From Vagococcus teuberi (lineage in GTDB: Bacteria > Bacillota > Bacilli > Lactobacillales > Vagococcaceae), in NCBI RefSeq assembly GCF_001870205.1, contig NZ_CP017267.1:1662501-1726500 (forward strand): 64,000 bases of DNA, in the 5' to 3' direction. A program made the translations under genes and the position numbers. Positions 8,986 through 18,510 of the stretch are shown piece after piece; the stretch's first letter is position 1; each line of letters opens with the position of its first letter. The notes under the pieces were generated by a model. That model worked only from the letters and a program-made list of their open reading frames with translations. It was not told where the DNA came from and did not search any database.

Positions 8986-9033
8986 ATATACTTAGGTAAA
9001 AATGTCCCTTTTTCATTTTACAATCGGCGAAAT

Positions 9034-9076
9034 AAAAAAACTGCCGTAACAGTTTATTTCCGCACGACAGTTTTTT
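9034..9076 (-). terminator. Terminator of the Bce permease gene
   Basis: The stem AAAAAACTGCCGT (9035-9047) pairs with ACGACAGTTTTTT (9064-9076), with one G-U pair in the RNA. A T run follows in the minus direction. It ends 2 bases before the permease stop. Confidence 0.85.
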
Positions 9077-9077
9077 C

Positions 9078-11060
9078 TTATACCACTTTTCTCTCCACTA
9101 ATCGATAATACACTTTAGATGTTTGAGCATACATCACAAGGTAAATTAGTAAAAAGATTACTACCATAATGATACAAATTATCATAAATAATACTTTATC
9201 ACTCAATCCAAATAACATCAGTAAATTACTCATCAAAGGAAACGCAAAAGCTAAGTGAAGTGTCGCAAGGATAATCGGGAAAAAGAATACCATAATGATT
9301 TGTCCTCTAATACTTTGTTTCACTTCTTGATGACTCATTCCAACTTTTTGCATAATATCATAACGATGTTCATCCTGCATACCTTCTGATATTTGTTTGT
9401 AATAAATTATTAACCCTGTTGCCAAGGTAAAACTTAGCCCTAAAATCATGCCTAAGAATAAAAAGCCACCTGTAAATGCTTGTAATTCTTCTCTATCAAT
9501 CGCTGCTGAAGAAAAACTATCAGTCATCCCCATTGCTTTTAGCTGACTCTTCATCTCTTTAGCATAAGCTAACTGTTTATTACTGTCTCCACTAACATTA
9601 GCATAAACGGTTGGAGACATTTCCGAATAATTTGTATAGTCATTTGGTGCCAAAGCCTTGAGCGTATCTTCCATCACGTTTTGATTTGACACGACAACAA
9701 ACAGCATATTTGAAATACCACTCACTCTTGGAATAAATGTGATGTTATCAATAATTTGTTTTATCTTAAATGGTTTGTTCCCAAATGACGCCGAATTCCC
9801 TTCAAATTTACCATTCATACTATACAAAGCAATTTCATCATCTGACAGTTTTAAATTAGTTTTTTCCAAACGATTGTACTCATCTTCTGTCATAAAGTTT
9901 AATGATTCTGCTTTACTAAAATCATTTGAATTTTTAGTGTCTTTAGATAAAAACTTATAATTATTATTGTCTTTAATTACCATTAATCCATCAGATAAAT
10001 CTGCATGATCAACTTCTTTTAATCTAACATCATATTTCTTAGCCTCTGACTTAAATAGTGTTTCCACTTCTTTTACTTTGTCTTGTGGCACCATAAGACT
10101 CATATCATATGGATTACGATTTTTTATGACATTATCCATTCCGAAAAATAGACTACCTGTTGTGCTAAGTGTTACTAGTACCATTGTACTTAAAATACTG
10201 ATACTAGCAAGTCCGACCGCATTTTGTTTCATTCGATACATCATATTTGAAATCGCGATGAAATGTGTTGGTTGATAATAATATTTCTTACGACGTTTCA
10301 ACCATTTTAAAATCATGATGCTACTTGCCATAAATAAGGCATACGTTCCAAAAATCACGAGTAAAATCGCAATAAAAAATAAGCTAATTGCTTTCAAAGG
10401 GGACTCGATAGTCACTGACATATAGTATCCAGCACCAATACAGACAATGCCTGATATACCTGTTAACCATTTTACTTTGGGTTCTTTTTCCCCTGTTTGA
10501 GTGCCTTTTAATAACTCTATAGGATTGACTAGTTTTAACTGAATCATATTAATCACATAAAGTAATAAGAATATACCAATAAAAAATACTACCACATAAC
10601 CTAAGCTCATGACATTTAAACTGTAAGTAAACCCTTCACCAAATCCTGTCATTTTTTTCAAAATTAGAAACGATAATTTTGAGAAAATAATCCCCGTAAA
10701 TAATCCTACTACTATTGAAAACAATGACACTAATATAGTCTCGATAAATAAAATCTTGCCAAGTTCACGTTTTCCCATCCCTAATATATTGTATAATCCT
10801 AATTCTTTTTTTCGTTGTTTTAGTAAAAAACTATTAGTGTACAATGAAAAAATAGTTGTAAAGATTAAGATGACGATTGATCCAAAACCAAACAATGATT
10901 TTGCTGAATCTGCTCCTGGTAAAGAATTCATTCCATCATTTTTTAACAAAATTTGCATAATTACATTTACGTTGACCAAAAAAATCATCGACAAGATAAA
11001 TGGGGCATACGCTCGCTGATTTTTCTTTAAGTTAGTTAAGGCTAATTTTAAATAAAACAT
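9078..11060 (-). CDS. bceB: BceB-type ABC transporter permease
   Basis: A 660-residue FtsX-domain permease. Spans near the N-terminus and around 55-240 are followed by two more near 285-305, a large extracellular domain of about 210 residues (roughly 310-525), and three C-terminal spans. That layout, with ten spans and one big loop between spans 7 and 8, is diagnostic of BceB/VraE peptide-antibiotic transporters. These proteins free the target from bacitracin-like or other peptides and also act as the sensor for the partner kinase. The gene starts 1 base after the ATPase stop. The exact drug specificity cannot be read from sequence. Confidence 0.9.
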   Translation of the reverse strand: MFYLKLALTNLKKNQRAYAPFILSMIFLVNVNVIMQILLKNDGMNSLPGADSAKSLFGFGSIVILIFTTIFSLYTNSFLLKQRKKELGLYNILGMGKRELGKILFIETILVSLFSIVVGLFTGIIFSKLSFLILKKMTGFGEGFTYSLNVMSLGYVVVFFIGIFLLLYVINMIQLKLVNPIELLKGTQTGEKEPKVKWLTGISGIVCIGAGYYMSVTIESPLKAISLFFIAILLVIFGTYALFMASSIMILKWLKRRKKYYYQPTHFIAISNMMYRMKQNAVGLASISILSTMVLVTLSTTGSLFFGMDNVIKNRNPYDMSLMVPQDKVKEVETLFKSEAKKYDVRLKEVDHADLSDGLMVIKDNNNYKFLSKDTKNSNDFSKAESLNFMTEDEYNRLEKTNLKLSDDEIALYSMNGKFEGNSASFGNKPFKIKQIIDNITFIPRVSGISNMLFVVVSNQNVMEDTLKALAPNDYTNYSEMSPTVYANVSGDSNKQLAYAKEMKSQLKAMGMTDSFSSAAIDREELQAFTGGFLFLGMILGLSFTLATGLIIYYKQISEGMQDEHRYDIMQKVGMSHQEVKQSIRGQIIMVFFFPIILATLHLAFAFPLMSNLLMLFGLSDKVLFMIICIIMVVIFLLIYLVMYAQTSKVYYRLVERKVV

Positions 11061-11061
11061 C

Positions 11062-11820
11062 TTACGCCTCCCCTGTTAACAAAACTGTCATCGTTTCAGA
11101 GATTTGATTTAAAAAATCATCATTGTTTTGTAAGCCACGGTATATTTGATTAAACACTTGGCCGTCTTTGATAAACAATACTCTGTTCGCATGACTTGCG
11201 GCTACCACACTGTGTGTCACCATAACGATCGTTTGGCCTTGTTTATTGACTTCTTGGAATAACGATAATAATTGAGTCGATGTTTTTGAATCAAGAGCTC
11301 CGGTCGGCTCATCTGCAAGTAAAATATCTGGTTGTGTAATCAATGCTCTTGCAACAGCCACACGTTGTTGTTGACCTCCAGATAATTCATAAGGATATTT
11401 TTCTAACAATTTATTCAATCCAAGTTGTGGTGCTAGCTTATCTAATCTAGACATCATCTCTTCAAGCGGTGTTTTAGCTAACACTAATGGCAATAAAATA
11501 TTGTCCTGAACCGAAAAAGTATCCAGCAAATTAAACTGTTGGAATACAAATCCTAAATGCTCGCGTCTAAAAGCTGCCGCTTCTTTTTCCTTGATTTCAT
11601 TCATGTTTTTTCCATTTAATAAAATATCACCTGAAGTAGGTGTATCTAGTGTTGCTAATAGATTTAGTAAAGTGCTTTTACCTGAACCAGATTCTCCCAT
11701 TATGGCAACATACTCACCAGCTTCCACTGAAAAGTTGATTTGTTTTAAAGCCTCTACTTTTGCTCCACCTAAGCGTGTATGATATGTTTTTTTGACATTA
11801 TTGACTTCTAAAATTTTCAT
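11062..11820 (-). CDS. bceA: BceA-type ABC transporter ATP-binding protein
   Basis: A 252-residue MacB-like ATPase. Walker A is GESGSGKST (about 42-50), the Q-loop lies in FVFQQFNLL, the signature is LSGGQQQRVAVARAL and Walker B is ILLADEPTGALD, followed by the H-loop in VMVTHS. It powers the permease encoded immediately downstream. The start at 11820 has AAAAGGAGAAC just upstream. A candidate promoter lies between it and the terminator of the kinase gene, so bceAB can be transcribed separately from bceRS, as is usual when the regulator activates the transporter genes. Confidence 0.93.
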   Translation of the reverse strand: MKILEVNNVKKTYHTRLGGAKVEALKQINFSVEAGEYVAIMGESGSGKSTLLNLLATLDTPTSGDILLNGKNMNEIKEKEAAAFRREHLGFVFQQFNLLDTFSVQDNILLPLVLAKTPLEEMMSRLDKLAPQLGLNKLLEKYPYELSGGQQQRVAVARALITQPDILLADEPTGALDSKTSTQLLSLFQEVNKQGQTIVMVTHSVVAASHANRVLFIKDGQVFNQIYRGLQNNDDFLNQISETMTVLLTGEA

Positions 11821-11857
11821 CTATGTTCTCCTTTTTTCTTGGTTACTTGATAAATCT

Positions 11858-11886
11858 ATCATACAAAACATCGTCACACATGCACA
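11858..11886 (-). promoter_or_regulatory. Candidate bceAB promoter
   Basis: On the minus strand a TATGAT -10 (11858-11863) stands 17 bases from a poor -35 (TGTGCA, 11881-11886). A weak -35 is typical of promoters that need an activator, here plausibly the BceR-type regulator. The stretch TGTGCATGTGTGACGATG overlapping it is a possible operator. This is a hypothesis from position. Confidence 0.4.
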
Positions 11887-11893
11887 CTTACAG

Positions 11894-11927
11894 ATAAAAA
11901 ACCAAACTTACAACTTAGTAAGTTTGG
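11894..11927 (-). terminator. Terminator of the Bce histidine kinase gene
   Basis: A perfect 10-bp stem (CCAAACTTAC at 11902-11911 with 11918-11927) and 6-base loop is followed by a T run in the minus direction. It directly abuts the kinase stop codon and separates bceRS from bceAB. Confidence 0.9.
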
Positions 11928-12923
11928 CTAATCATACATGTTTTCAAACTGTAAAAAAGTCATACCGACCACGGTTCCTTTTCCTATTTCTGATGATATT
12001 TCTAAGGTTATCCCTAGGTGATTTGCGATATTTTGACTCATATGAAGTCCTAACCCTGTTGCTTTTTGGTGTCCTCGGCCATTAAATCCTGTATAACCTG
12101 ATTCAAATATTCGTGGTAAATCTTGCGATAAAATGCCAATACCACTGTCCGTGATAGTCAGTGTGTCATTTATCATCTCAATTTTTATTCCACCGATTTT
12201 CGTATATTTGATACTGTTAAAGATTAATTGCTCTAAAACAAACAATAACCACTTTTCATCTGTGACAATCTCTTTTTCAAATGGAACCAACTCAACACTC
12301 AAATCTTTTTGTATAAAGAACATGCGGTATTTTTTGATTACTTTTTTGACGACACTTGAGAATTCTACTTTTTTTAGAACTAAATCATCTTCTAAATTCG
12401 TCATTTTTAAATAATGAAGCATCATAGACAAGTATCCATCAATCGTTGAAATTTCATTTTTTATTTTGGTCGTTGACTCTGGTTCTATTTCGATTAAAAC
12501 TTGTAAAGCCGCTAGAGGTGTCTTTATCTGGTGACTCCACATAGCATAATAATCCAATAGTAATTGCTGTTCTTTGACTAACTGATGCTCTAAATGTTGG
12601 TTTGTGGCACTCACTTTTTTCAACAATGCTTGATAATCTTTGTTTAGCATATCGTCACCTATATCAAGTTGCTGATACAACACATTATCGACTGATTCTT
12701 GTTCGATGATGTCTTGCAATATACTATGTTCTTTATACATTTTTCTCATATCAACTAATGACCAAATCACTAAAATAAAAAACACAAATAATAACCCATC
12801 CATAAAAGGAGTTAAGGTTAAGTCATATAAAAAGAACGTCGCCAAAAACATGCCACTCATCATAACAAACAATGCATAAATAACCCATTTTTCTTTAATA
12901 TAATGTTTTAAAAACTGTGTCAT
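11928..12923 (-). CDS. bceS: BceS-type intramembrane-sensing histidine kinase
   Basis: A 331-residue kinase with two N-terminal spans (about 13-33 and 42-57) joined by a very short outside loop, the hallmark of intramembrane-sensing kinases that read a BceB-type transporter instead of a ligand. The phospho-accepting H131 lies in SHQIKTPLAAL. The ATPase part shows an N-box (QLIFNSIKYT), a G1 box (ITDSGIGI) and GLGLHMSQNIA. Its start overlaps the stop of the regulator gene by 4 bases. Its expected partners are the response regulator upstream and the transporter downstream. Confidence 0.92.
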   Translation of the reverse strand: MTQFLKHYIKEKWVIYALFVMMSGMFLATFFLYDLTLTPFMDGLLFVFFILVIWSLVDMRKMYKEHSILQDIIEQESVDNVLYQQLDIGDDMLNKDYQALLKKVSATNQHLEHQLVKEQQLLLDYYAMWSHQIKTPLAALQVLIEIEPESTTKIKNEISTIDGYLSMMLHYLKMTNLEDDLVLKKVEFSSVVKKVIKKYRMFFIQKDLSVELVPFEKEIVTDEKWLLFVLEQLIFNSIKYTKIGGIKIEMINDTLTITDSGIGILSQDLPRIFESGYTGFNGRGHQKATGLGLHMSQNIANHLGITLEISSEIGKGTVVGMTFLQFENMYD

Positions 12924-13603
12924 CTATCTAACCCATCTAACAAGTAGCCTTTCCCTTTTACTGTTTGAATATGGTCATCAAGTTGAATCACAGATAGTTT
13001 CTTTCTTAGACGGGTCATATTGACTGAGAGTGTATTGCTATCTATAAAGTCATCGCCCTCCCAAAGTTTTTCCATCATCATCTCTTTAGTCACGACTTGA
13101 TTTTTATATTGAAATAATAAAGATAAAATTTTACACTCTGTCGGCGATATATCAACCACCTCATTCTTATATTTTACTCGATTATCTTGAAATAATAATT
13201 GATACGCACCATTTTGATAAGACATCACATTTCCAAACTGATAACTTCGTCTAAGCAATGCTTGAATTTTTGCGACTAAAACAGAAAAATCAAATGGTTT
13301 GGCTATAAAATCATCGGCTCCCATATTCATTGCCATGACCATATTCATATTATCACTGGCTGATGAGAGGAATATAATCGGAATTTCTGAAATCTGTCGT
13401 ATTTGTTCACACCAATAAAAGCCATTGTAATATGGCAATGAAATATCCATTAATACCATATCTGGCTGACAATCTAATATTTCATCTAGTACATGTTCAA
13501 AATCATCCACATCCACACAGTCATATCCCCATTGAGATAAATGTGTTTTTAATCCCTGACTAATAACCGGATCATCTTCTACAATAAATATTTTGTGATT
13601 CAT
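12920..13603 (-). CDS. bceR: BceR-type response regulator (OmpR/PhoB family)
   Basis: A 227-residue regulator with an N-terminal receiver domain (phosphorylation site D53 in VLMDISLP, acidic pair ED at 9-10, switch residues in FLSSAS and IAKPFD) and a C-terminal winged helix domain (about 130-227, ending VKGKGYLLDG). It would be phosphorylated by the adjacent kinase and activate the bceAB genes. Relatives such as GraR also control dlt. AAAGGAG lies 7 bases before the ATG. The kinase gene overlaps its last bases. Specific DNA targets cannot be set from this window. Confidence 0.92.
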   Translation of the reverse strand: MNHKIFIVEDDPVISQGLKTHLSQWGYDCVDVDDFEHVLDEILDCQPDMVLMDISLPYYNGFYWCEQIRQISEIPIIFLSSASDNMNMVMAMNMGADDFIAKPFDFSVLVAKIQALLRRSYQFGNVMSYQNGAYQLLFQDNRVKYKNEVVDISPTECKILSLLFQYKNQVVTKEMMMEKLWEGDDFIDSNTLSVNMTRLRKKLSVIQLDDHIQTVKGKGYLLDGLDR

Positions 13604-13624
13604 ATTGAAACTCCTTTTTAGGAT

Positions 13625-13671
13625 AAAAAAAATCCACCTATACTATGTCTACACATAATATAAATGGATTT
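13625..13671 (-). terminator. Terminator of the PFOR gene
   Basis: AAATCCA (13630-13636) pairs with TGGATTT (13665-13671), with a further inner stem (TATGT/ACATA) and a T8 run on the minus strand. It lies between the PFOR stop and the response regulator start. Confidence 0.8.
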
Positions 13672-13695
13672 CACTTGTTTTGCTATGCTTTTTAC

Positions 13696-16600
13696 TTATT
13701 TACCTGACAATTTTTTGTAAGTCTGAGCTTTTTCTATAGCATCATCTGCTGATTTTTCGAGCAATGCTGCCACTTCTGATTCGTCTTCTAGCACATTTTC
13801 CAAAGCAGAAAAACGTGTTTGATAGTTAAAGAATTCTGTTAGATTATCAAAATTAGCTTTCTTATAATCTATTTTCAACGGTTCTTTACATTTATCTATT
13901 AATTCAGGATTATAACGGTACAATGGCCAGTAACCTGATTCAACCGCTCGTTTGGTTACTTCAACGGCGTGACTCATTCCACCTTGAATACCATGATTAA
14001 TACATGGAACATAACCTATAATAAGAGACGGGCCTGGATAACTTTCGGCTTCTGCTATTGCTTTGATTGCTTGTGTTGGATTAGCATTTATCGCAACTTG
14101 CGCCACATATACTCCACCATATGTCATCGCAATTAAACCCAAATCTTTTTTCGGTGTTCTCTTACCTTCAGATGAGAATTTTGCAATAGCTGCAGTTGGC
14201 GTTGCTTTTGATGTTTGTCCACCAGTATTTGAGTAGACTTCATTATCCATGATAAAGATATTCACATCTTCTCCACTAGCTAAACAGTGATCAATACCAC
14301 CAAAGCCAATATCATATGCCCAACCATCCCCACCAATAATCCATTGGCTAGGTTTGACAAACAAATCTTTTTTACAATAGATGTCTTCGAGTAATTCGAC
14401 ACCATCCATCTCTTCTAACAAAGCTGCTTCAAGTTTTGTTGACCGTTGTCTTGACCCATTTCCTTCGTCCTTATGTTCAATCCAATCAGCCATCAACTCT
14501 CTTAATGAGTCCGTTCCAACTTGTTGTTCAATCGCTTCTTCTAGTAAATGTTGGACACTATCTCGTTGTGTTTTGTTAGCAAGATACATCCCCAAACCAA
14601 ACTCAGCATTGTCTTCAAATAAAGAGTTACTCCACGCTGGACCTTGTCCATCTGCATTGGTTGTATAAGGGGTTGCTGGTGCTGATGCGCCCCAAATAGA
14701 TGAACAACCTGTCGCATTTGCCATCAACATACGATCACCATAAAGTTGCGTTAATAACTTGATATAAGTTGTTTCACCACAACCAGAACACGCACCTGAA
14801 AATTCCATTAAAGGTTGCTCAAATTGAGACCCTTTTATTGATTCTTTTTTCTTCACAGGATTTGCTTTTTGTTTTAGCGTCATAGCAAATGCCCAATTGA
14901 TTGCTTCTTCTTTTTGCTCATCATAAGGTTTCATGACTAACGCTTTTTCTTTTGCTGGACACACATCCACACACAATCCACAACCCGTACAGTCTTCCAA
15001 TGACACTTGAATACGATATTTCAAGCCATCTGCGCCTTTCATTTCACGCACGATAAACCCTTCAGGTGCCTCTTCCATTTCGGCATCGTCCGCTAAAAAT
15101 GGGCGAATTGCGGCATGTGGACAGATAAACGCACACTCATTACACATCGTACATGCTTCAGGTATCCATTCTGGAACTTCTAACGCAATGCCACGTTTTT
15201 CAAAAGCGGCAGTTCCCATTGGTATACTACCATCTGTCATGTTATTATCAATAAGTGTTTTAACACTCAATGAATCACCTTGTTGTGCATTAACAGGTTC
15301 TAATATTTCTCTGACATATTTTGGTTTTGTCATATCAACGACTGCTTTGTCTATTTCAATATCTAACCAATCACTAGGTATGTCTACTTTCACCAAATCT
15401 GAGAGTGTCAAATCTATGGCTGCATGGTTTTTATCCACAATTGCTTGCGATTTTTTACCATAACTTGCTACGACTTCTTCTTTTAAATATTTAATGTATT
15501 CATTTTTTGGCATCAGTTGATTCAACTCAAAAAAGGCTGTCGACATGACTTGATTAATACGTCGACCCAAACCAACTTCTTGTGCTATAGACATTGCATC
15601 AATGATATAAAAGTTTGCTTCTTTTTCAGCTAATTCTTTTTTCAAACGTTTTGGTAACAAGCGTAACACTCGCTCTTTATCCCACGTTGTATTTAAAAGG
15701 AATGTCCCACCTTTTTTAAGCCCACGCAACAAATCGTATTGGTGAATGTATGAGCCATTATGACAGCCAATAAAATCTGCTGTTTCAATTAAATAAGGGG
15801 AATTGATTGGTTCTTTTCCAAAACGTAAATAAGAGGTCGTTAACCCACCAGATTTTTTTGAATCATAAGAAAAATACCCTTGCGCATACAAGTCAGTGTG
15901 ATTTCCAATGATTTTAATGGCTTGTTTATTAGCACCAACCGTCCCATCAGATCCAAATCCCCAAAATTTTGCTTGGTAAGTATCTTTTGGTGTTAAATCA
16001 AGCAATGGTCCCACTGGTAATGACAAATGTGTGACATCATCATTGATACCAACAGTAAAACGATACAATAATTTATCCACCGGTCCACTTAAATGATCAA
16101 AAATCGCTTTAATTTGGTTAGGTGGCACATCTTTAGAACCTAATCCATATCGTCCACCAATGACGATTGGACGATTTTTATGACGATACATTGCACTTTG
16201 AATATCAAGTAATAATGGCTCACCGTCTGCTCCAGGTTCTTTAGTTCTGTCTAAAACAGCAATTCGTTCGACTGTATCTGGAATATTTTGTAAAATATTT
16301 TCAGTTGGAAACGGACGATACAAATGAATATTTAAATGCCCTACTTTTCGACCTTGATTATTTAGATAATCAACTGTTTGTCTAACAGTTTGTGCAACTG
16401 ACCCCATTGAAATAATGATTTCTGTTGCTTCTTCATCACCATAGTAGGTGCTTAAATCATAATTGGTGCCACGAATCGCATTAATGTCATTCATATATTT
16501 TTGAACAATGTCTGGCACTCGGTCATAATATTGATTGATTGTTTCTCTTTGCTGAAAATGAATATCTGGATTTTGTGCAGAACCTGAAACACTTGGGTGA

Positions 16601-17229
16601 TTTGGGTTCATCGCACGTTTTCTAAAAGCTGTTAATGCTTCTTGATTCACTAATTCACCTAACGTGTCATAAGGAATCACATCTATTTTTTGAATTTCAT
16701 GACTTGTTCTAAATCCATCAAAGAAATTCATAAATGGTAAACTGGCTTCAAGTGAAGCTAAGTGAGCTACTGCAGATAAATCCATCACTTCTTGAACAGA
16801 GCTCTCAGCTAACATACAGAAACCGGTTTGTCTTGCGGCCATCACATCTCCATGATCACCAAAAATACTTAATGCATTTGTTGTAACTGCTCGAGATGCC
16901 ACATGAAACACCGTCGGCAACAACTCTCCAGCTATTTTATACATATTAGGTATCATGAGTAAAAGCCCTTGTGAAGCTGTATAGGTAGACGTTAATGTCC
17001 CTGCTTTTAAAGACCCATGCACCGCACCTGCTGCTCCAGCTTCTGATTGCATGTTTACTACTTTAACTGGTTCACCAAAAATATTTTTACGATGTTTCAC
17101 TGACCAATTTTCTACCACTTCTGCCATTGTAGAACTTGGTGTTATCGGATAAACTGCCACTAATTCAGTAAATGCATAAGATACATAAGCCGCAGCTGTG
17201 TTGCCATCCATGGTAATTTTTTCTGTCAT
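13696..17229 (-). CDS. nifJ: Pyruvate:ferredoxin (flavodoxin) oxidoreductase
   Basis: A 1177-residue single-chain PFOR of normal family length. It converts pyruvate and CoA to acetyl-CoA and CO2, passing electrons to ferredoxin or flavodoxin. The N-terminal pyrimidine-binding domain starts with VAVYPITPSSTMAE. A gamma-type domain (KFWGFGSDGTVGANK) is central. Two ferredoxin-type clusters use C693/C696/C699/C703 and C747/C750/C753/C757. The thiamine-diphosphate domain carries the proximal cluster ligands C814, C817, C842 and C1076 and the GGDGWAYDIG and DNEVYSNTGGQ motifs. All expected cysteines are present. The flavodoxin gene just upstream is the likely electron acceptor. The enzyme is oxygen-sensitive, which fits fermentative growth. 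Confidence 0.97.
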   Translation of the reverse strand: MTEKITMDGNTAAAYVSYAFTELVAVYPITPSSTMAEVVENWSVKHRKNIFGEPVKVVNMQSEAGAAGAVHGSLKAGTLTSTYTASQGLLLMIPNMYKIAGELLPTVFHVASRAVTTNALSIFGDHGDVMAARQTGFCMLAESSVQEVMDLSAVAHLASLEASLPFMNFFDGFRTSHEIQKIDVIPYDTLGELVNQEALTAFRKRAMNPNHPSVSGSAQNPDIHFQQRETINQYYDRVPDIVQKYMNDINAIRGTNYDLSTYYGDEEATEIIISMGSVAQTVRQTVDYLNNQGRKVGHLNIHLYRPFPTENILQNIPDTVERIAVLDRTKEPGADGEPLLLDIQSAMYRHKNRPIVIGGRYGLGSKDVPPNQIKAIFDHLSGPVDKLLYRFTVGINDDVTHLSLPVGPLLDLTPKDTYQAKFWGFGSDGTVGANKQAIKIIGNHTDLYAQGYFSYDSKKSGGLTTSYLRFGKEPINSPYLIETADFIGCHNGSYIHQYDLLRGLKKGGTFLLNTTWDKERVLRLLPKRLKKELAEKEANFYIIDAMSIAQEVGLGRRINQVMSTAFFELNQLMPKNEYIKYLKEEVVASYGKKSQAIVDKNHAAIDLTLSDLVKVDIPSDWLDIEIDKAVVDMTKPKYVREILEPVNAQQGDSLSVKTLIDNNMTDGSIPMGTAAFEKRGIALEVPEWIPEACTMCNECAFICPHAAIRPFLADDAEMEEAPEGFIVREMKGADGLKYRIQVSLEDCTGCGLCVDVCPAKEKALVMKPYDEQKEEAINWAFAMTLKQKANPVKKKESIKGSQFEQPLMEFSGACSGCGETTYIKLLTQLYGDRMLMANATGCSSIWGASAPATPYTTNADGQGPAWSNSLFEDNAEFGLGMYLANKTQRDSVQHLLEEAIEQQVGTDSLRELMADWIEHKDEGNGSRQRSTKLEAALLEEMDGVELLEDIYCKKDLFVKPSQWIIGGDGWAYDIGFGGIDHCLASGEDVNIFIMDNEVYSNTGGQTSKATPTAAIAKFSSEGKRTPKKDLGLIAMTYGGVYVAQVAINANPTQAIKAIAEAESYPGPSLIIGYVPCINHGIQGGMSHAVEVTKRAVESGYWPLYRYNPELIDKCKEPLKIDYKKANFDNLTEFFNYQTRFSALENVLEDESEVAALLEKSADDAIEKAQTYKKLSGK

Positions 17230-17257
17230 TGTCGTTACATCCTTTTCTATGCTAAAA

Positions 17258-17281
17258 ATAAAAGCAAGGTGTGACCCTTGC
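17258..17281 (-). terminator. Hairpin between flavodoxin and PFOR genes
   Basis: GCAAGG (17264-17269) pairs with CCTTGC (17276-17281), followed by TTTTATTTTT on the minus strand. It is a short terminator or partial attenuator that would make flavodoxin mRNA more abundant than PFOR mRNA. Confidence 0.65.
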
Positions 17282-17287
17282 TCCTGA

Positions 17288-17734
17288 CTACTCCACTTTA
17301 CTAACTAATTGGTCAACAAATGCTTGAAGACGTTCTGTATCTTCTCCGTCTGCTTCATTTTCAATCTCAACCATCTCAGCACCTTCTGTTGCACCAGTCT
17401 TTTTAAATTGTTCCACAAAATCTCGTGCTGACTGGCAGAAATATTCACCATACTCAGTGTCTCCAGAGCCAACAACACCAAATAATTTATCTTCTAAGTC
17501 TTCATCTTCTAAGTCCTCAAAGAAATCTTCCATCTCAAATGGTAATTCCCCATCACCATATGTATAAGTTGCGACGATACAAATATCTGCATCCTCAAAA
17601 AAGTCTGGATCAACATCGGTACATTCTTCACGTTCAACTTCAAGTCCAGCATCGATGAATTGATCTTCTATAATTTCAGAAATTCCTTCTGTATTTCCAG
17701 TCATGCTTGCATAAACGATTTTTACTAACGCCAT
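17288..17734 (-). CDS. Flavodoxin
   Basis: A 148-residue short-chain flavodoxin. The FMN phosphate loop is SMTGNTE (about 10-16), and the isoalloxazine-binding loops are TYTYGDGELP and GSGDTEYGEYFC. The protein is strongly acidic, as expected for an electron carrier. It lies 58 bases upstream of the PFOR gene in the same direction, with a small hairpin between them, so the natural reading is that it accepts electrons from PFOR. What it then reduces (hydrogenase, ribonucleotide reductase activator, other) is not encoded in this window. A GGGAG site precedes the ATG. Confidence 0.95.
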   Translation of the reverse strand: MALVKIVYASMTGNTEGISEIIEDQFIDAGLEVEREECTDVDPDFFEDADICIVATYTYGDGELPFEMEDFFEDLEDEDLEDKLFGVVGSGDTEYGEYFCQSARDFVEQFKKTGATEGAEMVEIENEADGEDTERLQAFVDQLVSKVE

Positions 17735-17871
17735 GTTATCTCCCTCACTTATTATTTATCTTTATAATTTCACAAATCTAACCCCTTAAATTCTAACACA
17801 AATACACTATTTTATGAATATTCTAAACTCAAAATTAACCATTTTATCTTAAAGTATGTTACTTTTTTCAT

Positions 17872-17905
17872 AAAAAAGATGAGACATGTTTGCACACACC
17901 TCATC
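17872..17905 (-). terminator. Terminator after engB
   Basis: GATGAG (17878-17883) pairs with CTCATC (17900-17905) with extra pairing inside, and TTTTTT follows on the minus strand. It lies between the engB stop and the flavodoxin upstream region. Confidence 0.8.
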
Positions 17906-17921
17906 GTTGTATTAAGTAGTC

Positions 17922-18506
17922 TTAATCCATATAACTTTCAATGGCTTTCCACGCTTTATCTTTTCCTTCTTTTGTTTCAGAAGAGAAAATAATAAAGTCA
18001 TCTGATGGGTCAAAATCAAGTTTTTTCTTAATCATTGACTCATGCTTATTCCATTTACCTCTTGGAATTTTATCACATTTTGTTGCCACTACAATGACCG
18101 GAATATTGTAGTATTTTAAGAATTCATACATTTGAACATCTTCAGCTGATGGTGCATGACGCATATCAATGAGTGACACAACTGCTCTCAACTGTTCTCT
18201 TTCAGTTAAATATGTTTCAATCATTTGTCCCCATTTAGCTCGTTCAGTTTTTGAAACTTTTGCATAACCATAACCTGGGACATCAACAAAATGTAAACAA
18301 TCTTCAATAATATAAAAATTAAGTGTTTGCGTTTTTCCTGGTTTACCAGATGTTCTTGCTAAATTTTTACGATTAACTAATGTGTTGATAAATGATGATT
18401 TACCTACATTAGATCGACCTGCTAAGGCAATTTCTGGTAAGTTTATTTTCGGGTACTGCTCTGGTTGAACAGCACTAATAACGATATCTGCATGATTTAC
18501 ATTCAT
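17922..18506 (-). CDS. engB: Ribosome biogenesis GTPase YsxC/EngB
   Basis: A 194-residue TRAFAC GTPase. G1 is GRSNVGKSS (30-38), G3 is [11 protein letters not shown]4 is ATKCDK and G5 is SSETKEG. The family is essential in many Firmicutes and helps assemble the 50S ribosomal subunit. It is usually next to clpX, but here the gene upstream is a HAD phosphatase with a 4-base gap, so the two are coupled. The start ATG at 18506 is supported by the HAD gene's end supplying an AAGAGGAGT site. No oddities were seen in the motifs. Confidence 0.96.
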   Translation of the reverse strand: MNVNHADIVISAVQPEQYPKINLPEIALAGRSNVGKSSFINTLVNRKNLARTSGKPGKTQTLNFYIIEDCLHFVDVPGYGYAKVSKTERAKWGQMIETYLTEREQLRAVVSLIDMRHAPSAEDVQMYEFLKYYNIPVIVVATKCDKIPRGKWNKHESMIKKKLDFDPSDDFIIFSSETKEGKDKAWKAIESYMD

Positions 18507-18510
18507 GTGT

